In this document: piece by piece, positions 33,952-42,386 of the stretch
How positions within the stretch are numbered: position 1 is the stretch's first letter
How the letters are laid out: each line of letters starts with the position of its first letter
DNA from: a bacterium M00.F.Ca.ET.205.01.1.1
GTDB taxonomy: Bacteria; Pseudomonadota; Alphaproteobacteria; Rhizobiales; Rhizobiaceae
DNA: 64,000 bases
Direction of reading: 5' to 3'
Assembly: GCA_004791255.1 (NCBI GenBank)
Contig: SRUQ01000012.1
Location: forward strand, 49,221-113,220
Position numbers and translations under genes: made by a program
The notes under the pieces: model-generated
What the model saw: the letters and a program-made list of their open reading frames with translations, nothing else
Database searches by the model: none
What the model was told of the DNA's origin: nothing

Positions 33952-34239
33952 TCAAGTCTCGTCAAACCGCCCTTCGCGGGTCGGGTGGCGCGAGATTGCT
34001 GCTTCTTCCTCATCATCCGGCAGGGCGTCGTCACTCTCCTGATTGGCGTTGTCGTCGTCCTCGCCGGGCAGGTCGCCGTCTTTCTCGGTGCCGTACCGCA
34101 TGTCACCGTTCTCCGGGATGGAGTGGGGCAGGATCTCGCCGCCCTTGACCGCATCCCAGTCCTGCTGCTCGATGGTCGGGCCATCGGCCTCGGCGGCGTC
34201 ATCGCTGGTTTCGGTGCGTGGTTTGCCTTGACGTGCCAT
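33952..34239 (-). CDS. Small acidic, disordered protein
   Basis: 95 residues from ATG 34239: MARQGKPRTETSDDAAEADG, then IPENGDMRYGTEKDGDLPGE, and an Asp/Glu-rich end. The protein is hydrophilic, low-complexity and probably unfolded. A GGAAC-N17-GTTTC element on its strand (34298 to 34271) ends 32 bp before the start and resembles the EcfG general-stress promoter. It may be a stress-induced protein. No enzymatic motif. Confidence 0.65.
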   Translation of the reverse strand: MARQGKPRTETSDDAAEADGPTIEQQDWDAVKGGEILPHSIPENGDMRYGTEKDGDLPGEDDDNANQESDDALPDDEEEAAISRHPTREGRFDET

Positions 34240-34582
34240 GCCGGTCTCCAGTGCTTGAACAGGCTGGAAGCGAAACTCTGCGTGGAGGTGTTGGTTCCCG
34301 TGGCAGGTGGGCAAGCGGCCGCACGCTCCCTTCGGTCGGGCGACGTCGGGTCTCTGTGTTTTCGTGCAGGACCAAGGTCTTGGGTGCCGGCAGTAAAAGG
34401 TCCGGGGGGACTTATTCGGTTCCGGCAATGTGCATTGGATGTTCCGTTATCTTAGTTAAACGAGATATAACGACGCGGTCGTATCGCGGGTTCCGGAGCG
34501 GGTAAAAGTATGGTCGGATGGCTTGGTGGCGGGCTCATTCCGGCAAGCAAGGGCAGGCGACAATCACTGGGCTAGGTGGGAA
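34240..34582. other. Gene-free gap with a candidate EcfG-type promoter
   Basis: 343 bp between the divergent acidic-protein gene and the GNAT gene. GGAAC (minus strand, 34298-34294) is followed 17 bp on by GTTTC. Otherwise I see no gene. The stretch near 34440-34480 is more AT-rich (TTAGTTAAACGAGATATAAC) and may hold the promoter of the GNAT gene. Confidence 0.45.
34271..34298 (-). promoter_or_regulatory. GGAAC-N17-GTTTC, candidate EcfG promoter of the acidic gene
   Basis: On the reverse strand GGAAC (34298-34294) and GTTTCG (34276-34271) are 17 bp apart, 32 bp before ATG 34239. The same geometry is at 45785-45809. The EcfG consensus GGAAC-N16/17-CGTT is matched except for the C. Confidence 0.4.
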
Positions 34583-35275
34583 ATGGCGGGGCAGGAGACA
34601 TGGAAGAGACTGTCGCAAGAGGCCGGTAGCGCCGGTGCGCCCGGCGGGGTGACGCTGTCCGGAAGCCATGTCAGCCTCGCGCCGCTCCGGCTTGAAGATG
34701 CCGACGATATGTTCCGGCTGACCCATGCCGAAGAGCGCGACGAGATCTGGGCAGAGATGAAAGTGGGGCCGTTCGAGGGGCCTCGGTCTTTCCGTGCCCA
34801 TGTCGGCGACCTGCTGAACGACCAGTCGCGCACAATCCTGACGCTGCGCACCATGGCGGCTGGGCCGCCGGTCGGCTGGCTATGCCTGATGGAGGCGAGG
34901 CCCGCGCACCGGGTGATCGAACTGGGTTATGTGCTGTTCGCACCTGCGCTGCAGCGCACCGTTGCGGCCAGCGAAGCGCTGTTCATCATCATGCGGCACA
35001 TCTTCGACGATCTCGGCTACGGGCGCCTGGAATGGACCTGCACCACGGGCAACGCAAGATCCCGACGGGCGGCCGACCGGCTGGGCTTCACCTTCGAAGG
35101 CATATTACGCGACGGTCTCATGCTGAAAGGCCGCGCGCGCGACATCTGCATGTATTCGATGCTGGCGCGGGAATGGGAGCTGGCGGGTGCGGCCTTCCGA
35201 GCCTGGCTGTCCTCCGACAATTTCACCGAGGGGCGCCAGATAAGATCCTTGCGGGAGGTTCGCGCGGCGGCATAG
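34583..35275 (+). CDS. GNAT-family N-acetyltransferase (RimJ/RimL-like)
   Basis: 230 residues from ATG 34583. The pattern VSLAPLRLEDADDMFRLTHA is the N-terminal GNAT strand and helix. RVIELGYVLFAPALQRTVAA is the acetyl-CoA motif A region. LEWTCTTGNARSRRAADRLG followed by FTFEGILRDG is the motif B signature of RimJ/L-type transferases. It likely acetylates an amino group on a small molecule or protein. No operon partner is evident. Confidence 0.88.
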   Translation: MAGQETWKRLSQEAGSAGAPGGVTLSGSHVSLAPLRLEDADDMFRLTHAEERDEIWAEMKVGPFEGPRSFRAHVGDLLNDQSRTILTLRTMAAGPPVGWLCLMEARPAHRVIELGYVLFAPALQRTVAASEALFIIMRHIFDDLGYGRLEWTCTTGNARSRRAADRLGFTFEGILRDGLMLKGRARDICMYSMLAREWELAGAAFRAWLSSDNFTEGRQIRSLREVRAAA

Positions 35276-35286
35276 CCGGCGCGCCT

Positions 35287-36027
35287 CTACCCCAGCCACC
35301 ACCACAGCGCCGCGATCACCGCCACCGTCGCCGCGATCGCCAGCCCCAGCATGATGTAGGAGCCCTTGATGATGTCGCCGATGATCTTCTTGATCGTTTC
35401 GCGGTCATTGAGGTTGGGGAAGGGCTCATCGGGTTCGGCGAGACCGAGGAAGCGGCAGAGCGGTCCCCAACCTTCGGTCACCTTGTAGACCAGCAGCTTT
35501 TCCGGCGGCACCGCCGCCTTCACCTCCTCGATATAGCTGAGGTAGCGGGCTACCGCCTTGTCGCGGTCGCCCATCACGCCGGCCAGTGTGCGGCCCCACA
35601 CCAGCTTGCGCGACATGTCGCCAAACTTGCGGCCGAACGGCGTCAGCCATTCCAGGATCTTGAACTGCCAGACATTCTCGGTGAAGTAGATCGTGTCGAT
35701 CGTGCTTTCGTACCAGGCCTCGGCGCCGCGCGGATGCAGGGTCAGCAGCACCTTGGCGTCGGGGTAGGCGGCCAGCAATTCCTTCCACACGCAACAGCCG
35801 GGGTTGTCGACCGTCGCCGTATAGTTGGCGAACACGCGGTTCCAGTCGTGCTGGCTGCCGGGCGGGCTGTTGGCCACTTTGCGCCAGAAGTCGAGATGAC
35901 CCTTGTTGGCCTTGTTTATAATCACTTCCTGCATGTGGTAGCTGGGCAGGCCAAGCCTGTTCAGCGCGGCGAAAGTGGACCACGTGCCGGTGCGGCCGAA
36001 ACCGGCCCCAATGAGTTTCAGCGTCAT
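35287..36027 (-). CDS. Sulfotransferase-family protein with a C-terminal membrane anchor
   Basis: 246 residues from ATG 36027. The PAPS-binding P-loop-like segment LIAGGFGRTGTWS-type motif is read as GAGFGRTGTWSTFAALNRLG (about 7-26). LLTLHPRGAEAWYESTIDTI is the 3'-phosphate region, and LLVYKVTEGWGPLCRFLG follows. The C-terminal 22 residues (IMLGLAIAATVAVIAALWWW) form a TM anchor, unusual for this family. It probably adds sulfate to a lipid or polysaccharide at the membrane. The gap to the next gene (36028-36289) holds no gene that I can support. Confidence 0.82.
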   Translation of the reverse strand: MTLKLIGAGFGRTGTWSTFAALNRLGLPSYHMQEVIINKANKGHLDFWRKVANSPPGSQHDWNRVFANYTATVDNPGCCVWKELLAAYPDAKVLLTLHPRGAEAWYESTIDTIYFTENVWQFKILEWLTPFGRKFGDMSRKLVWGRTLAGVMGDRDKAVARYLSYIEEVKAAVPPEKLLVYKVTEGWGPLCRFLGLAEPDEPFPNLNDRETIKKIIGDIIKGSYIMLGLAIAATVAVIAALWWWLG

Positions 36028-36289
36028 TTCTCCCGCCCCGCGTACGACCCGATCATCGACGAGCGATGGCCCTTGTGCCGCTCGGCCAGGGGCAGTTCGC
36101 AACGGGATCGGTTTTCCCATTCGTATCAATACGCGGGTATCAGATTGCGCTGGATGAATTTTTTGCACAATGGATTTTCGTGCCGGCGCTGGGGGACGCT
36201 GGACTATGCGCTTTGCGCCTGCGGAAATCAGGGAGGCCGTCAGAGCGGGGCGCCAATCCTGCGCCGCCGCCCGCTTGGGTGTGGGTTGC

Positions 36290-37162
36290 CTATTCGGCCG
36301 CGGCCGCCAGCTTGTCCTGCGTCCTCGTTTCGAAGTCGCTGGCGTCATGGCGCTCGTGCAGCTGCATGGCCGGCTCGCCGAAGGCGCGGTTGACCATACG
36401 GCCGCGCTGGACGGCCGGGCGTTCGTCTATGGCTTTCGCCCAGCGTTGCACGTGCTTGTAATCCTGCACCGACAGGAACTCGCCTGAATCATTGTACATG
36501 CGGCCGAGCGCCAGCCCGCCATACCAGGGCCAAACGGCCATGTCGGCGATCGAGTAATCCTTGCCGCCGAGATATTCCGTCTCGGCCAGGCGCCGGTCCA
36601 GCACGTCGAGCTGGCGCTTGGTCTCCATGGCGAAGCGATCGATAGCGTATTCGATCTTGGTCGGCGCGTAGGCGTAGAAATGGCCGAAGCCGCCGCCGAG
36701 ATAGGGCGCCGAACCCATCTGCCAGAACAACCAGGACAAGGTTTCGGCGCGCGCCGGCTGTTCTGTCGGCAGGAACTCGCCGAACTTTTCGGCCAGATAG
36801 GTGAGGATCGAGCCGGATTCGAAAATGCGCACCGGGGTCTTGCCGCTGTTGTCCAGCAGGGCGGGAATCTTCGAATTCGGATTGACCTCGACGAAGCCGC
36901 TGCCGAACTGGTCGCCATCGTTGATGCGGATGATCCAGGCATCGTATTCGGCGCCCTTGTGGCCGCGCGCCAGGAGCTCTTCCAGCATGATCGTCACCTT
37001 GACACCGTTGGGCGTCGCCAGCGAGTAGAGCTGCAGCGGGTGCTTGCCTACCGGCAGTTCCTTGTCATGCGTGGGGCCGGCGATCGGCCGGTTGATGCTG
37101 GCGAAGGCGCCGCCACTCGGCTTGCTCCAGGTCCATACTTTCGGCGGGGTGTATTCGGTCAT
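36290..37162 (-). CDS. yghU: Glutathione S-transferase, YghU-type disulfide-bond reductase
   Basis: 290 residues, longer than classical GSTs, as in YghU/YfcG relatives. It begins EYTPPKVWTWSKPSGGAFAS, followed by a thioredoxin-fold domain (YSLATPNGVKVTIMLEELLA; VNPNSKIPALLD; VRIFESGSILTYLAEKFGEF with the cis-Pro and E-S GSH-binding pair). A helical domain follows, with GHFYAYAPTKIEYAIDRF and KDYSIADMAVWPWYG. It works with two glutathiones to reduce disulfides or peroxides in the cytoplasm. Monocistronic. Confidence 0.88.
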   Translation of the reverse strand: MTEYTPPKVWTWSKPSGGAFASINRPIAGPTHDKELPVGKHPLQLYSLATPNGVKVTIMLEELLARGHKGAEYDAWIIRINDGDQFGSGFVEVNPNSKIPALLDNSGKTPVRIFESGSILTYLAEKFGEFLPTEQPARAETLSWLFWQMGSAPYLGGGFGHFYAYAPTKIEYAIDRFAMETKRQLDVLDRRLAETEYLGGKDYSIADMAVWPWYGGLALGRMYNDSGEFLSVQDYKHVQRWAKAIDERPAVQRGRMVNRAFGEPAMQLHERHDASDFETRTQDKLAAAAE

Positions 37163-37277
37163 TGGGGCCTCGTCTGGCGGGAGAGATCGATGGGGATGGG
37201 CAGAACCCTTTACAGCTAGGGCTGCGGATCCGGAAGTTCAACTTGCGTTGAACTATTGTCGATGTCGGCGCCGCCGC

Positions 37278-37323
37278 TCATTGCCCTGCCGGGTCTTTCT
37301 CCCCGTATAGGGACGGGGAGAAA
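37278..37323. repeat. Half copy of the palindromic intergenic repeat
   Basis: TCATTGCCCTGCCGGGTCTT followed by TCTCCCCGTATAGGGACGGG and AGAAA. The first 20 bases match the left arm at 48105-48124 and the hairpin matches that family. Only one arm is found here. Confidence 0.6.
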
Positions 37324-37427
37324 ACGCTGGCACGCAAGCTCTCGCCTTACCCTTGAGAGTTCCCGTCGAAGGCATACCTATAGAGAATAGAGAAACCGCC
37401 AGTGCATCGCATCGCAGGACAGGTAGC

Positions 37428-38333
37428 ATGACCATCAATCCCAATCCGCGTTCGGTGGTCGCCGTGCGCGCCACCATTCCCGAGGATGCTTTCACGGCGG
37501 GCGCGCTGGGCACGCTCAGGGAAGGCAGCGGTGTCGTCATCCGCGACAACGGCCTGGTGCTGACCATCGGCTATCTCATCACCGAGGCGGAAGAGGTGTG
37601 GCTGACCACGCATGACGGCCGCGTCGTGCCGGCGCATGCGCTGGCCTACGATCAGGAATCGGGCTTCGGCCTGGTGCAGGCGCTGGCGCCGCTTGGCCTG
37701 CCGGCGGTGGCGCTGGGCGATGCCGGCAAGGCCAGGATCGGCGACGCCGTGGTGCTTGCCGACGGTATCGGCCAGTCGGTGCAGGCCAAAATCGTCACCA
37801 AGCAGGAATTCGCCGGCTACTGGGAATATCTGCTCGATGAGGCGATCTTCATCGCGCCGGCGCATCCGTCCTGGGGCGGGGCCGGGCTGTTCGACGCCAA
37901 GGGCGCGCTGCTCGGCGTCGGGTCGCTGCGCCTGCAGATGAGCCGCAACGGCGAGGTCGCCGATATCAACATGGTGGTGCCGATCGACCTTCTGCCGCCG
38001 ATCCTCGACGATCTCCTCACGCGCGGCCAGGTGGCCCGGCCGCCGCGCCCGTGGCTCGGCGCCTTCTCGGCCGAAAGCGACGGCAAGGTGGTGGTGATGA
38101 GCGTGACCGAAGGCGGCCCGGCCGCCAAGGCCGGCCTGCGTGAGGGCGATGTCATCTCCGAGGTGCGCGATGGCGCTGTCGACGGGCTCGCCGATTTCTA
38201 CCGCAAACTGTGGGACAGCGGCTCGGCCGGCGCGGAGATACCGATGCGGGTGGTGCGCGACGGCCGCGAGACCTGGCTGCGCGTCAAGTCTGCCGACCGC
38301 GGCAGTTTCCTGAAGAAGCCGCAGCTGCAATAG
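37428..38333 (+). CDS. HtrA-like pseudoprotease (trypsin-like plus PDZ domain, catalytic residues lost)
   Basis: 301 residues from ATG 37428. Residues about 25-190 align to the trypsin-like fold of DegP/HtrA, and about 200-290 are a PDZ domain (PWLGAFSAESDGKVVVMSVT, GGPAAKAGLREGDVISEVRD). All three catalytic positions are changed: His to Tyr49 (LTIGYLI in place of T-N-x-H-V-V), Asp to Gly79 (ESGFGLV), and Ser to Gly150 (SWGGAGL in place of G-N-S-G-G-P-L). There is no signal peptide. It may act as a chaperone or peptide-binding scaffold rather than a protease. Confidence 0.8.
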   Translation: MTINPNPRSVVAVRATIPEDAFTAGALGTLREGSGVVIRDNGLVLTIGYLITEAEEVWLTTHDGRVVPAHALAYDQESGFGLVQALAPLGLPAVALGDAGKARIGDAVVLADGIGQSVQAKIVTKQEFAGYWEYLLDEAIFIAPAHPSWGGAGLFDAKGALLGVGSLRLQMSRNGEVADINMVVPIDLLPPILDDLLTRGQVARPPRPWLGAFSAESDGKVVVMSVTEGGPAAKAGLREGDVISEVRDGAVDGLADFYRKLWDSGSAGAEIPMRVVRDGRETWLRVKSADRGSFLKKPQLQ

Positions 38334-38393
38334 CAGGCGTTGCGCCTCGCTTCCGGCGCTGCGTCCGACTTCCTTCACCAGAGTTCTCAAAAG

Positions 38394-38432
38394 AAAAAGC
38401 CGCCCTCGCTTTATGCGAGCGGCGGCCTTTTC
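38394..38432. terminator. Strong bidirectional rho-independent terminator
   Basis: A run of A, then GCCGCCCTCGC, a TTTAT loop, GCGAGCGGCGGC, then TTTT. Stem of about 11 pairs with one bulge. It lies between the convergent HtrA-like gene (ends 38333) and the His/Lys-rich gene (ends 38536), and can serve both. Confidence 0.85.
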
Positions 38433-38535
38433 CCGGGAGGATGTCAGGAAAGGAAACGATCAAGGAGAATGAAGATGCCGCTCTATCTCCTTGTTTTCGC
38501 GCAAGTCCGGAAAAGCCGGATTTACGCTGGAGATA

Positions 38536-38841
38536 TCAGGCAGCGGCCTTGTGCTTCCGGACGACGTGCTTGTGGCCGTGCTTCTTGTGGGTACGGTGGT
38601 GTCTCTTGGCGACGTGCTTGCGAGCATGTTTCCTCACATGCTTGTGGTGCTTTTTGCCGTGCTTGACGTGCTTCTTCGCGACGGCTGGGGCCGGCTTGGT
38701 CACAGCGGTAGCGGCAACCGGAGCGGCAGTCGACGCAGCGGTGGTGGTGGCGGCCGCATTGGCGGTGCTGGCGCCGACGACCGGCATGGCGAGGCCGAGC
38801 GCAAGAGCAAGACCGAGCGCGGAGAGGAGAGGCTTGTTCAT
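38536..38841 (-). CDS. Exported His/Lys-rich small protein
   Basis: 101 residues with a clear Sec signal peptide (MNKPLLSALGLALALGLAMP, cleavage near ANA-A). An Ala/Thr/Pro linker follows, then a tail made almost only of His, Lys, Arg and Val (KKHVKHGKKHHKHVRKHARK, then HVAKRHHRTHKKHGHKHVVR). It is probably a periplasmic metal- or polyanion-binding peptide. AAGGAAAG precedes the start. Nearest neighbour (38888) is also exported and on the same strand. Confidence 0.8.
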   Translation of the reverse strand: MNKPLLSALGLALALGLAMPVVGASTANAAATTTAASTAAPVAATAVTKPAPAVAKKHVKHGKKHHKHVRKHARKHVAKRHHRTHKKHGHKHVVRKHKAAA

Positions 38842-38887
38842 GATAGGCTTTCCTTCTGGGGTTGATTTCTGGGGGTGATGGTTGCTG

Positions 38888-39199
38888 TCACTGGTTCAGG
38901 TCCACCGGTGTCACGCCAAGAAGTTTTAGGGCGTTGGCATAGGTGCGGATGCCCTGCGCCTCCTTGCGTTCGGCACAAAACCGGTTGGCTTTGTTCTGGA
39001 GTTCCGTTGCCTCGGCGAGCTTGCTCGCACTGGCGCCGGGGGCGGCTTTGGTCTGGATGGCGCCGTCGAGTTGAAGACCGAGCCGGCTGCAATATTCGCT
39101 CCGGGTGACCGCCGCTTCCGCGCCCGACTGCGCGACCGCATTGATGGCAAACGACATGCCAAGCAGGGCACCCATCCATCCGGTCGTAAGTCGTTGCAT
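38888..39199 (-). CDS. Exported small protein of unknown function
   Basis: 103 residues from ATG 39199 (an upstream ATG at 39211 is possible). The signal peptide is MQRLTTGWMGALLGMSFAIN followed by AVAQS. The mature part is helical, with two cysteines (EYCSRLGLQLDGAI and NRFCAERKEAQGIRTYANAL) that could form a disulfide, and it ends KLLGVTPVDLNQ. The family is not known to me. Same strand as the His/Lys-rich gene, 46 bp apart, so they may be expressed together. Confidence 0.7.
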   Translation of the reverse strand: MQRLTTGWMGALLGMSFAINAVAQSGAEAAVTRSEYCSRLGLQLDGAIQTKAAPGASASKLAEATELQNKANRFCAERKEAQGIRTYANALKLLGVTPVDLNQ

Positions 39200-39331
39200 T
39201 TTCGGGACCATCCCTTTGCGTTGGTGTGGCGGCCGCTGTCCGGCTGCCACGGGAATGGTTATGCCATGCGATTTTTTCGCCAGTTTTTCCCGGATGTTGA
39301 ATGTTGTTTCTGGAGTGTGTCTGGGGCTGTT

Positions 39332-39484
39332 TTTCCTTCTCCCCTTGAGGGAGAAGGTGGCCTCGCGAAGCGAGGTCGGATGAGGGGTGTTCCAGAAGAC
39401 ACCAACGGCTCACTCCGCTGGAGCGCCCCTCAACCGTCTCGGCGCTGCGCGCCGATTCACCTTCCCGACAAGGGGGAAGGAAGG
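39332..39484. repeat. Long palindromic intergenic repeat
   Basis: Ends CCTTCTCCCCTTGAGGGAGA and CACCTTCCCGACAAGGGGGA fold back on each other, with inner hairpins GCCTCGCGAAGCGAGGT and CGGCGCTGCGCGCCG. The gap 39200-39588 contains no gene; this repeat fills half of it. Same family as 26127, 37278 and 48099. Confidence 0.7.
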
Positions 39485-39588
39485 GCGTTCAGCTATCTGC
39501 GTCGCTTCGGCCTCTTCCCTCGCCAGCCTCATTCGGGTAAGCGCTCTGGCAAATCCCGCCATTTCAGCGCATTGACCCGGACCCCTGC

Positions 39589-41211
39589 ATGATCCGTCTT
39601 GAAAATATCGGCAAGCAGAATGGCCGTCAGCTTGTCTTCATCGAAGCGTCGGCCGCCTTGCAGAAGGGCGAGAAGGTTGGCCTTGTCGGGCCGAACGGTG
39701 CCGGCAAGACGACGCTGTTTCGCATGATCACCGGGCAGGAACTGCCCGATGAGGGCCAGGTGCAGGTCGATCGCGGCGTCACCATCGGCTATTTCAGCCA
39801 GGATGTCGGCGACATGGCGGGCCATAGCGCCGTGGCCGAAGTAATGAACGGCGCCGGGCCGGTGAGCGAGGTGGCGGCCGAGATGGCGGAGCTCGAGGCG
39901 GCCATGGCCGATCCCGACCAGGCCGACCGGATGGACGAGATCATCGAAAAATACGGCGAGGCGCAGCACCGTTTCGAGGAACTCGACGGCTATGCGCTGG
40001 ACGGCCGCGCGCGCGAGGTGCTCGACGGCCTCGGCTTCTCCCAGGAGATGATGGACGGCGACGTCGGGAAACTGTCGGGCGGCTGGAAGATGCGCGTGGC
40101 GCTGGCGCGCATCCTGTTGATGCGGCCCGACGTCATGCTGCTCGACGAACCGTCGAACCATCTGGATCTCGAAAGCCTGATCTGGCTGGAGCAGTTTCTG
40201 AAGGGCTATGAGGGCGCGTTGCTGATGACCTCGCACGATCGCGAGTTCATGAACCGCATCGTCAACAAGATCGTGGAGATCGATGCCGGCTCGCTCACCG
40301 CTTACTCAGGCAACTACGAATTCTACCAGCAGCAGCGGGCGATCGCCGACAAGCAGCAGCAGGCGCAGTTCGAGCGCCAGCAGGCGATGTTGGCCAAGGA
40401 GATCGCCTTCATCGAGCGCTTCAAGGCGCGCGCCTCGCATGCGGCGCAAGTGCAGAGCCGGGTGAAGAAGCTCGACAAGATCGACCGCGTCGAGCCGCCC
40501 AAGCGCCGCCAGGTGGTGAATTTCGAATTCCAGCCGGCGCCGCGCTGCGGCGAGGATGTCGTGACGCTGAAGAACGTGCACAAGGCCTATGGCAGCCGCA
40601 CCATCTATGAGGGGCTGGATTTTCAGGTTCGCCGGCGCGAGCGCTGGTGCATCATGGGCGTCAATGGCGCCGGCAAGTCGACGCTGCTGAAGCTGGTGGC
40701 TGGTGCCTCCGACCCCGACACCGGCTCGGTGGCGCGCGGGCCGAGCGTGAAGATGGGCTATTTCGCCCAGCATGCGATGGAACTGCTCGAGGGCGAGCGC
40801 ACCGTGTTCCAGACGCTGGAGGACAATTTCCCGCAGGCCGGCCAGGCGCCGCTTCGGGCACTTGCCGGCTGCTTCGGCTTTTCCGGCGACGAGATCGAGA
40901 AGAAATGCCGGGTGCTGTCGGGCGGCGAGAAGGCGCGGCTGGTGATGGCGCTGATGCTGTTCGACCCGCCCAATCTGCTGGTGCTGGACGAGCCGACCAA
41001 CCACCTTGATATCACCACCAAGCAGATGCTGATCGAGGCGCTGTCGCAGTATGAGGGCACGATGCTGTTCGTCTCGCACGACCGGCATTTCCTGGCCGCG
41101 CTGTCGAACCGCGTGCTGGAGCTGACGCCGGAGGGCATCCACACCTATGGCGGCGGCTATACCGAATATGTCGAGCGCACCGGCCAGGAAGCGCCGGGGT
41201 TGAGGAGCTAG
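39589..41211 (+). CDS. ABC-F family ATPase (ribosome-associated)
   Basis: 540 residues with two complete ATPase domains and no membrane part. First domain: Walker A GPNGAGKTT (about 35-43), signature LSGGWKMRVALARIL, Walker B VMLLDEPSNHLD. Second domain: GVNGAGKSTLL, LSGGEKARLVMALML, LLVLDEPTNHLD. The linker between them has the long coiled region rich in Gln and Lys (QQQRAIADKQQQAQFERQQA). ABC-F proteins act on stalled ribosomes; this one is closest in layout to YbiT/Uup. The preceding repeat ends 105 bp upstream; the ATG has no strong ribosome site. Confidence 0.93.
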   Translation: MIRLENIGKQNGRQLVFIEASAALQKGEKVGLVGPNGAGKTTLFRMITGQELPDEGQVQVDRGVTIGYFSQDVGDMAGHSAVAEVMNGAGPVSEVAAEMAELEAAMADPDQADRMDEIIEKYGEAQHRFEELDGYALDGRAREVLDGLGFSQEMMDGDVGKLSGGWKMRVALARILLMRPDVMLLDEPSNHLDLESLIWLEQFLKGYEGALLMTSHDREFMNRIVNKIVEIDAGSLTAYSGNYEFYQQQRAIADKQQQAQFERQQAMLAKEIAFIERFKARASHAAQVQSRVKKLDKIDRVEPPKRRQVVNFEFQPAPRCGEDVVTLKNVHKAYGSRTIYEGLDFQVRRRERWCIMGVNGAGKSTLLKLVAGASDPDTGSVARGPSVKMGYFAQHAMELLEGERTVFQTLEDNFPQAGQAPLRALAGCFGFSGDEIEKKCRVLSGGEKARLVMALMLFDPPNLLVLDEPTNHLDITTKQMLIEALSQYEGTMLFVSHDRHFLAALSNRVLELTPEGIHTYGGGYTEYVERTGQEAPGLRS

Positions 41212-41337
41212 GGCCTCGCGGCGAGCGGCTCCTTACCGCCGCGCCCCGAGGTGGGACTGCCTCAGATCTGGTTGAATCACCAAACCCCTGCAAGTCCTTG
41301 TTTTCGCGGGGTTGCGCCAGCTTTCGTGGCGGCGCAC

Positions 41338-42228
41338 CTACTTGCCGGCCATGTGATCGGCCAGCGATTGCGCCTGGCTCAGGAGTGCCGGGAAGGCTGG
41401 GTCTGCCGGCAGGTGCTCACCCACGCAGGCGCGATAGTCGCTGTCGCCTTTTTCCCAGGCGGCGTTGGCCGCATCGAACGATTTTTCGTCCTTGAGGTCG
41501 GAGGCCTGGTAAGCCTCCTGGAATTTCTGCGCGGCTGCGTCCGCCGCGGTCCAAATCGCATCGCAGGCGGCGATCCTGGGAACGGGAGTGGTGGCGGGCG
41601 CCTCGGCGATCATGACGCCGTCGCCCTTGACCACGGTGACGACGACCTGCTGGTCATAGTTTGGCCCCACGTCCTGCGCCCAGCCGCCAAGCCGCGCCAC
41701 GGCGATGTCGGCGCCTTCGGGCTTCTTCAGCGAAAGCTCCAGCGTTTGCGTGAAGGCGGCGTCGCTGCCGATCGCCTGGGTGTAGAAGCCGTCGAGCTTC
41801 AGCGCCTCATCGATGCCGGTGGGCAGTTTGAAGTCGGCGTCCGTCTCGGCGGCTTTCGACTGGAGCCAGCGTTCCAGCAGCCCGCGCGTCGTTGCCACGA
41901 TGCTGGGGCCGTCCTCCGTCCCATGCCTCAGCCCGTCGAGCATGCCGAAGCCGATATCGGAGGCGCTCAGGCTTTCGATATTGATCGTGCCGGCGGCTGG
42001 AAAACCCTTGACCGTGAAGGGGCCGAGAAGGGCGGCAAGACGCTTTTCGAGATCGGCCCGCGCCTTCTCGTTGGCGGCATCCTGCGCTTCCACGGCGGCG
42101 TTCGTGCTTTGCATCGCTGCGATGGCCGCTATCGCCTTGTCGCGCGCCGCGATGTAGTCGTCCTCCGGCGAGGCCGCGAAAGCCGCTCCGCTCGCCAAGG
42201 CAAACACAATTGTCCAGACCAAACGCAT
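41338..42228 (-). CDS. Exported protein of unknown function
   Basis: 296 residues. The signal peptide is MRLVWTIVFALASGAAFAAS. The mature part has a coiled-coil stretch (AAVEAQDAANEKARADLEKR) followed by a beta-rich body (FTVKGFPAAGTINIESLSAS, YDQQVVVTVVKGDGVMIAEA). Two cysteines near the end (IAACDAIW and DYRACVGEH) may pair. I do not recognise a family. It probably sits in the periplasm. It is divergent from the aminomutase gene at 42387. Confidence 0.75.
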   Translation of the reverse strand: MRLVWTIVFALASGAAFAASPEDDYIAARDKAIAAIAAMQSTNAAVEAQDAANEKARADLEKRLAALLGPFTVKGFPAAGTINIESLSASDIGFGMLDGLRHGTEDGPSIVATTRGLLERWLQSKAAETDADFKLPTGIDEALKLDGFYTQAIGSDAAFTQTLELSLKKPEGADIAVARLGGWAQDVGPNYDQQVVVTVVKGDGVMIAEAPATTPVPRIAACDAIWTAADAAAQKFQEAYQASDLKDEKSFDAANAAWEKGDSDYRACVGEHLPADPAFPALLSQAQSLADHMAGK

Positions 42229-42386
42229 GATGGAGCCTCCCGCTTTCGCAAGCTCATTGCGTGGCTTGGTGGCGATTGTGCGGCGGTAGCGTCTTGGCGA
42301 CGAATGGGTAGCCCGAATTCAATCAGGTTGACCCAAACCCGTATTTGGGCCGATAGGACCGCCTCGACTGACCTGCGAGAAAACCG

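Noticed and set aside
32782..34455. 557-codon forward frame across the SRAP gene
   Set aside because: It spans three real genes and two gaps and shows no domain. SRAP on the reverse strand has its Cys2, Glu and His.
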